Origin: JAAUTS01 sp038250235
GTDB taxonomy: Bacteria > Verrucomicrobiota > Verrucomicrobiia > Methylacidiphilales > JAAUTS01
Direction of reading: 5' to 3'
DNA: 8,409 bases
Assembly (NCBI GenBank): GCA_038250235.1
Contig: JBBSCO010000086.1
Span: 1 to 8,409, forward strand
Part shown: in pieces, positions 5,485-8,409 of the stretch
Numbering within the stretch: the stretch's first letter is position 1
Layout of the letters: the number at the start of each line of letters is the position of its first letter
Notes under the pieces: model-generated
The model's database searches: none
What the model was told of the DNA's origin: nothing
Seen by the model: only the letters and a program-made list of their open reading frames with translations
Position numbers and translations under genes: made by a program

Positions 5485-6729
5485 TTAAAATAAGCGTACG
5501 GCCCCGAGCATATCCTTGAAGGATTCCTGCACTTTTCTCCAGCCTTTGGGGCGTGGTGCCGACATACGGATACGTTGGGCGTAACGAAGCAGACCAAGGA
5601 CCGTGGAAAGATCCGGTCGTTTGCTGTACGTCTGGTCGCCTTCAAACGTAAGCTCATGGGCCGTTTGCACAGGCACCGGAAAGACCTGGGCGGCCATCCG
5701 TTGTAACCCACGAACCCGGGAAGCTCCGCCTGTCAGGAATACTTTGCCGGAGATCAGAGGCCAGAGATCATTCTTCTCCAGGTCCGACTTCACCAGTTCA
5801 AGGGTCTCCCGCTGCCGCGCTGCCATGATCTGGGCCAGCGACTGGAGGTAAATGACGCGTTCATCTTCATTCATCTGCCGGTCCAGTGTGACTGTTTCAG
5901 GACCGCTCGAAGGTGTATAAAATAGCAGCCCATGCAGTTTTTTAAGCTGTTCGGCGCGAGGAAAGGAAAGTTTCAGACCAAGGGAAATATCCTGGGTCAT
6001 GTGGTCTCCCCCGACGGCGATGACGCCGGTGTGCACGACGGCCCCGTTATGATACACGATATAGTCCGTTACCCCGGCCCCCATATCGATGGCGACAGCA
6101 CCCAATTCTTTTTGCTCTGCCGTCAGGACTGCCTGGGCCGCAGCAAAGGAAGCCAGGGCGCATCCCTGAACCGCCACGCCCAGATCCGCTACACAACGTG
6201 CACTGGTCTCAAGACGTGTCTGCATGCCGTGAATGATATGATAGCTGGCTTCCAGGCTCTGGGAACTTAATCCCTGGGGCTCTGTTGTCGCCTGGCCGTT
6301 ATCCAGATAGTAATGCTGCAACAATTCATGGATCACCATCTGACCGGCAGGCAGCACCGTCGTCTGCGCCATCTCGTTCAAATCATCCAATTGCTGGCTG
6401 GAGACTAGGTGGTCCTCGTTCTCGATCGTTGTCTTGACCCGCACCGTGCGCGAATCAATGTGGGAACCGCTCAGGGATATGAAAACCTCACCGATCTCAC
6501 TGTCCGTTTTTTTCTCGGCTTCAGCAATCGCCGCAGTAATGGATTTCTGGGCCTGGTAGTAATCGACTATCTCCCCTTTACGGATGCCGGCGGATTCAGA
6601 TTCACCGACATCGATCAGAAAAAGGGTTCCGTCCGATTTTAATTCGGCAACGGCAACAGTCACTTTGCTGGTTCCTGCCTCCATGGCCACAATGATTTCG
6701 GAGTCGTTTTTATTGAAGATCGAGAACAT
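5485..6729 (-). CDS. ftsA: Cell division protein FtsA, actin-like membrane tether of FtsZ
   Basis: FtsA is an ATP-binding actin homologue that anchors FtsZ filaments to the inner face of the cytoplasmic membrane and recruits later division proteins. The 414-residue length is typical. Visible motifs: phosphate-1 loop AMEAGTSKVTVAV (15-27), the 1C-domain region starting at EVFISLSGSHID (81-92), phosphate-2 loop AIDMGAGVTDY (213-223), AVGGDHMTQDIS (238-249) and the adenosine motif VFLTGGASRVRGL (330-342). The usual Asp of phosphate-1 is Glu17. The last 19 residues (396-414, beginning GWRKVQ and ending GAVRLF) form a basic amphipathic helix, the membrane-targeting sequence. The ATG at 6729 is preceded only by an A-rich stretch and starts 26 bp after ftsQ. 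Adjacency to ftsZ and a matching FtsZ C-terminal peptide suggest that the two interact normally. Confidence 0.95.
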   Translation of the reverse strand: MFSIFNKNDSEIIVAMEAGTSKVTVAVAELKSDGTLFLIDVGESESAGIRKGEIVDYYQAQKSITAAIAEAEKKTDSEIGEVFISLSGSHIDSRTVRVKTTIENEDHLVSSQQLDDLNEMAQTTVLPAGQMVIHELLQHYYLDNGQATTEPQGLSSQSLEASYHIIHGMQTRLETSARCVADLGVAVQGCALASFAAAQAVLTAEQKELGAVAIDMGAGVTDYIVYHNGAVVHTGVIAVGGDHMTQDISLGLKLSFPRAEQLKKLHGLLFYTPSSGPETVTLDRQMNEDERVIYLQSLAQIMAARQRETLELVKSDLEKNDLWPLISGKVFLTGGASRVRGLQRMAAQVFPVPVQTAHELTFEGDQTYSKRPDLSTVLGLLRYAQRIRMSAPRPKGWRKVQESFKDMLGAVRLF

Positions 6730-6755
6730 AATTTTTTCTTTGATTTATTTGTTAT

Positions 6756-7616
6756 TTAGAAATACGTCACGGGAACATTCCGTTCCGGCGTCAGATCGAC
6801 ACTGCGGATAAAAAGTCCTTTGGGCCTGGCATCATCAAAAATGACCTGTAATCGCTGCATTTGTTGATCCAGCATGTTGGTCCGGAAACGGATGAAACCG
6901 CCGCTTCGGGTCCGGAGCAACAGATACCCTTTGCTTTCAACCTGTATCCTGCTGAGATCCAGTTCTCCTTTTAGGGCTGAATAATCTGCCAGCCGCAGAA
7001 GTGAAAGGGCACTGATCATTTCAAAACGTTCCGTGCGGACGCCTTCCTGGACATACTCATAAGATATCCCAGTGATGTCGGGCAAGGGCTTCAGACGTTC
7101 ACCGGCTTTAGGTTTCATGATATAGCCCTGAGCATCAATGTAATAGACCGGCTGGGCCAACCGGCTTCCGGAGGGGCTGTCAGGTTTGATCCGGGCGACA
7201 GGCTGACGCTCGACCACGACCAGGCGCAGAGTGTCAGGCAGGTCACGTTCCACCCGGACCGAGGCAATGTAGGGCATATTTCCCAGGCGCCGGCGAATCT
7301 CCGCCAGGTTCAAGGTCATCAGATTCTGTCCCATGCGCACTCCAGACCAATCCACAATTTCTGCCTTGGTCACACTACCCTGGATTTCCACGTCGATGGT
7401 TTTGAGGGTGAAATCATCATTACTGTAAAGTGCCTTACGGATGATGGTGTTGGATGCCACATGGACTCCGATCCCGATTACGGTCATCAGTATCAGCCCC
7501 ACACCCAGCCAGAGTACCCGGTTGTAGAGCTTTTTATTCTGCACCTTTTGGTTCACCGCCACATGCAACACCGTCCGTTGCATGCGTTTGTTGCGTTTTT
7601 GGGCCCGGCGTATCAT
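6756..7616 (-). CDS. ftsQ: Cell division protein FtsQ (POTRA domain, single-pass)
   Basis: FtsQ is a bitopic inner-membrane protein whose periplasmic part joins FtsB and FtsL in the divisome. The 286-residue protein has a basic cytoplasmic N-terminus (residues 1-33, many Arg and Lys), one membrane helix (about 34-55, VLWLGVGLILMTVIGIGVHV) and a POTRA domain (about 71-142). The POTRA carries the typical IDVEIQGSVTKAEI start, the GQNLMTLNLAEI segment, and the PYIASVRVERDLPDTL and VVERQPVA strands. A beta-rich domain follows to the end. The frame is open upstream to 7799 across ddl, but the ATG at 7616 is chosen because it overlaps the ddl stop as ATGA and has GGGAG eight bases upstream. Sequence identity is low, as usual for FtsQ; position and architecture carry the call. 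Confidence 0.93.
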   Translation of the reverse strand: MIRRAQKRNKRMQRTVLHVAVNQKVQNKKLYNRVLWLGVGLILMTVIGIGVHVASNTIIRKALYSNDDFTLKTIDVEIQGSVTKAEIVDWSGVRMGQNLMTLNLAEIRRRLGNMPYIASVRVERDLPDTLRLVVVERQPVARIKPDSPSGSRLAQPVYYIDAQGYIMKPKAGERLKPLPDITGISYEYVQEGVRTERFEMISALSLLRLADYSALKGELDLSRIQVESKGYLLLRTRSGGFIRFRTNMLDQQMQRLQVIFDDARPKGLFIRSVDLTPERNVPVTYF

Positions 7617-7629
7617 GAACGGAGCTCCC
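7613..7629 (-). promoter_or_regulatory. ATGA stop-start overlap and Shine-Dalgarno of ftsQ
   Basis: The ddl stop TGA (7615-7613) and the ftsQ start ATG (7616-7614) share bases as ATGA. GGGAG at 7629-7625, inside ddl, sits eight bases before the start. This arrangement normally means translational coupling, so Ddl and FtsQ synthesis are likely linked. Confidence 0.75.
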
Positions 7630-8409
7630 ATGAAAGTTCCAGGATCCGGCGGCAAAGGTCGTTGAAGCTGATTCCGGCGGCCCGGGCCGCATCTGGCAGA
7701 AGGCTGACTTCGGTCATACCGGGGATCGTGTTGACTTCCAAAACTTGTACAGATCCTGTTTCGGGAACCATCACATCGACGCGGGAATAAACCTGACAAC
7801 CCAAAGCCCTGTATGCCGCAAGTGCCGCTGACTGGATTTCACGTGTTTTCTCAGCCGGAAAATCCGCGGGGCACAGATGCTCGCTACGTCCTGCGGTGTA
7901 CTTGTTCGTATAATCAAAAAATCCATCCTTGGTTCTGACCTCCACCACGGGAAGTGCAGTATCCGCCAGAATTCCAACCGTAACCTCCCGGCCACCTATC
8001 AGTTCCTCCACCATCATCGGCTTGCCTGCCGCCAAAGAATCCAGCCTGGCCCGAAGCAGATCCTCATTCGAGCGCACAATGTGTACTCCGATACTGGATC
8101 CTTCCGCCACAGGCTTGATCACACAGGGGAAAGGCCATAGGGTGTCCTGTAGCCAGACGCCACCCCGCGGGCTGGGAACTCCCGCCTCGGCAAATTTTTC
8201 TTTGGCCCGCAATTTGTTGAATGCCAAACGGCAGGCCGCGGAAGATGAACCCGTGAAAGGAATCTCTCGTGATTCCAGTTGCGCCTGCAATTCACCGTCT
8301 TCTCCGAAAGTTCCGTGCAGGCAGATAAACACAACCTCCGTCGTTTCAGGTAATGACAGGTCTGTACTTTTCACATCCACGGATTCGACCCCGAATCCCA
8401 TGGCTTTCA
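7613..8409 (-). CDS. ddl: D-alanine--D-alanine ligase, N-terminus beyond the window
   Basis: Ddl is the cytoplasmic ATP-dependent ligase that makes D-Ala-D-Ala for the peptidoglycan stem peptide. The frame is open through 8409, with 264 complete codons plus a partial one visible before the TGA. About 40 N-terminal residues, including the first catalytic Glu, are probably missing, judged from the usual length of about 305. Numbering from the Met at 8401, visible family marks are CLHGTFGEDGELQAQLE (27-43), the NKL and AGVPSP segment, the ATP-grasp loop KPVAEGSSIGV with the catalytic-type Ser, FFDYTNKYTAG with the loop Tyr, the Mg-binding pattern SRVDVMV...VLEVNTIPGMT (Asp, Glu and Asn all present), and RILELSWELRS at the end. 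The Met at 8401 is internal, because the preceding codons (Lys, Ala) continue the N-terminal fold. It is the first visible gene of the division run. Confidence 0.95.
   Translation of the reverse strand, partial: KAMGFGVESVDVKSTDLSLPETTEVVFICLHGTFGEDGELQAQLESREIPFTGSSSAACRLAFNKLRAKEKFAEAGVPSPRGGVWLQDTLWPFPCVIKPVAEGSSIGVHIVRSNEDLLRARLDSLAAGKPMMVEELIGGREVTVGILADTALPVVEVRTKDGFFDYTNKYTAGRSEHLCPADFPAEKTREIQSAALAAYRALGCQVYSRVDVMVPETGSVQVLEVNTIPGMTEVSLLPDAARAAGISFNDLCRRILELSWELRS

Noticed and set aside
7617..7799. Extension of FtsQ upstream to a start at 7799 or to Met at 7631
   Set aside because: The extra residues lie over ddl in another frame and look like out-of-frame translation; the ATGA start at 7616 has a ribosome site and a normal FtsQ N-terminus.
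1..8409. CRISPR arrays, tRNA or rRNA genes, insertion sequences with transposase, toxin-antitoxin or defence genes
   Set aside because: No regularly spaced repeats, no tRNA-like cloverleaf or rRNA segments, and no transposase, nuclease or toxin frames were recognised on reading both strands.

Overview
The window is most likely chromosomal DNA from a member of the Planctomycetes-Verrucomicrobia-Chlamydiae group, with Verrucomicrobiota or a close relative as the best guess. This is inferred from the compact order ddl-ftsQ-ftsA-ftsZ together with a divergent FtsZ that still has its C-terminal peptide, and from the moderate G+C. No rRNA gene or universal marker is present to prove the assignment.

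Six genes on the minus strand fill about 90% of the window (864-8409) and read from right to left. They are the 3' part of ddl (D-Ala-D-Ala ligase), ftsQ, ftsA, ftsZ, a secreted DUF1343/NamZ-type exo-N-acetylmuramidase, and a glycoside-hydrolase-like protein of unknown substrate. ddl and ftsQ overlap by ATGA. The gaps ftsQ-ftsA (26 bp), ftsA-ftsZ (42 bp) and ftsZ-namZ (47 bp) are short, so these five genes are probably one transcript. The last gene follows after 140 bp and may belong to it or have its own start signal. The logic is coherent: Ddl makes the D-Ala-D-Ala end of the peptidoglycan stem, FtsQ, FtsA and FtsZ build the division ring, and NamZ releases N-acetylmuramic acid from peptidoglycan fragments.

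At the left edge, on the plus strand, is the 3' end of a small two-helix membrane protein of the PLDc_N type. Between it and the minus-strand cluster lie about 630 bp without a convincing gene (238-863) but rich in structure. The region holds a minus-strand hairpin that looks like domain V of a group II intron, a spaced inverted repeat, a plus-strand promoter candidate with a perfect TATAAT, an imperfect palindrome at its predicted start point, and a compact REP-like element able to form two competing hairpins.

The points most worth a second look are: the FtsZ T7 catalytic loop, where two of three normally conserved polar residues are replaced; an in-phase A-AAA-AAG slippery heptamer in the FtsZ linker whose -1 frame would swap the C-terminal peptide for a basic tail; a perfect GC-rich hairpin touching the namZ ribosome-binding site; the coupling of a muramidase and an unassigned glycosidase-like gene to the division cluster; and the possible group II intron remnant. 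No complete new defence system or mobile system is visible.
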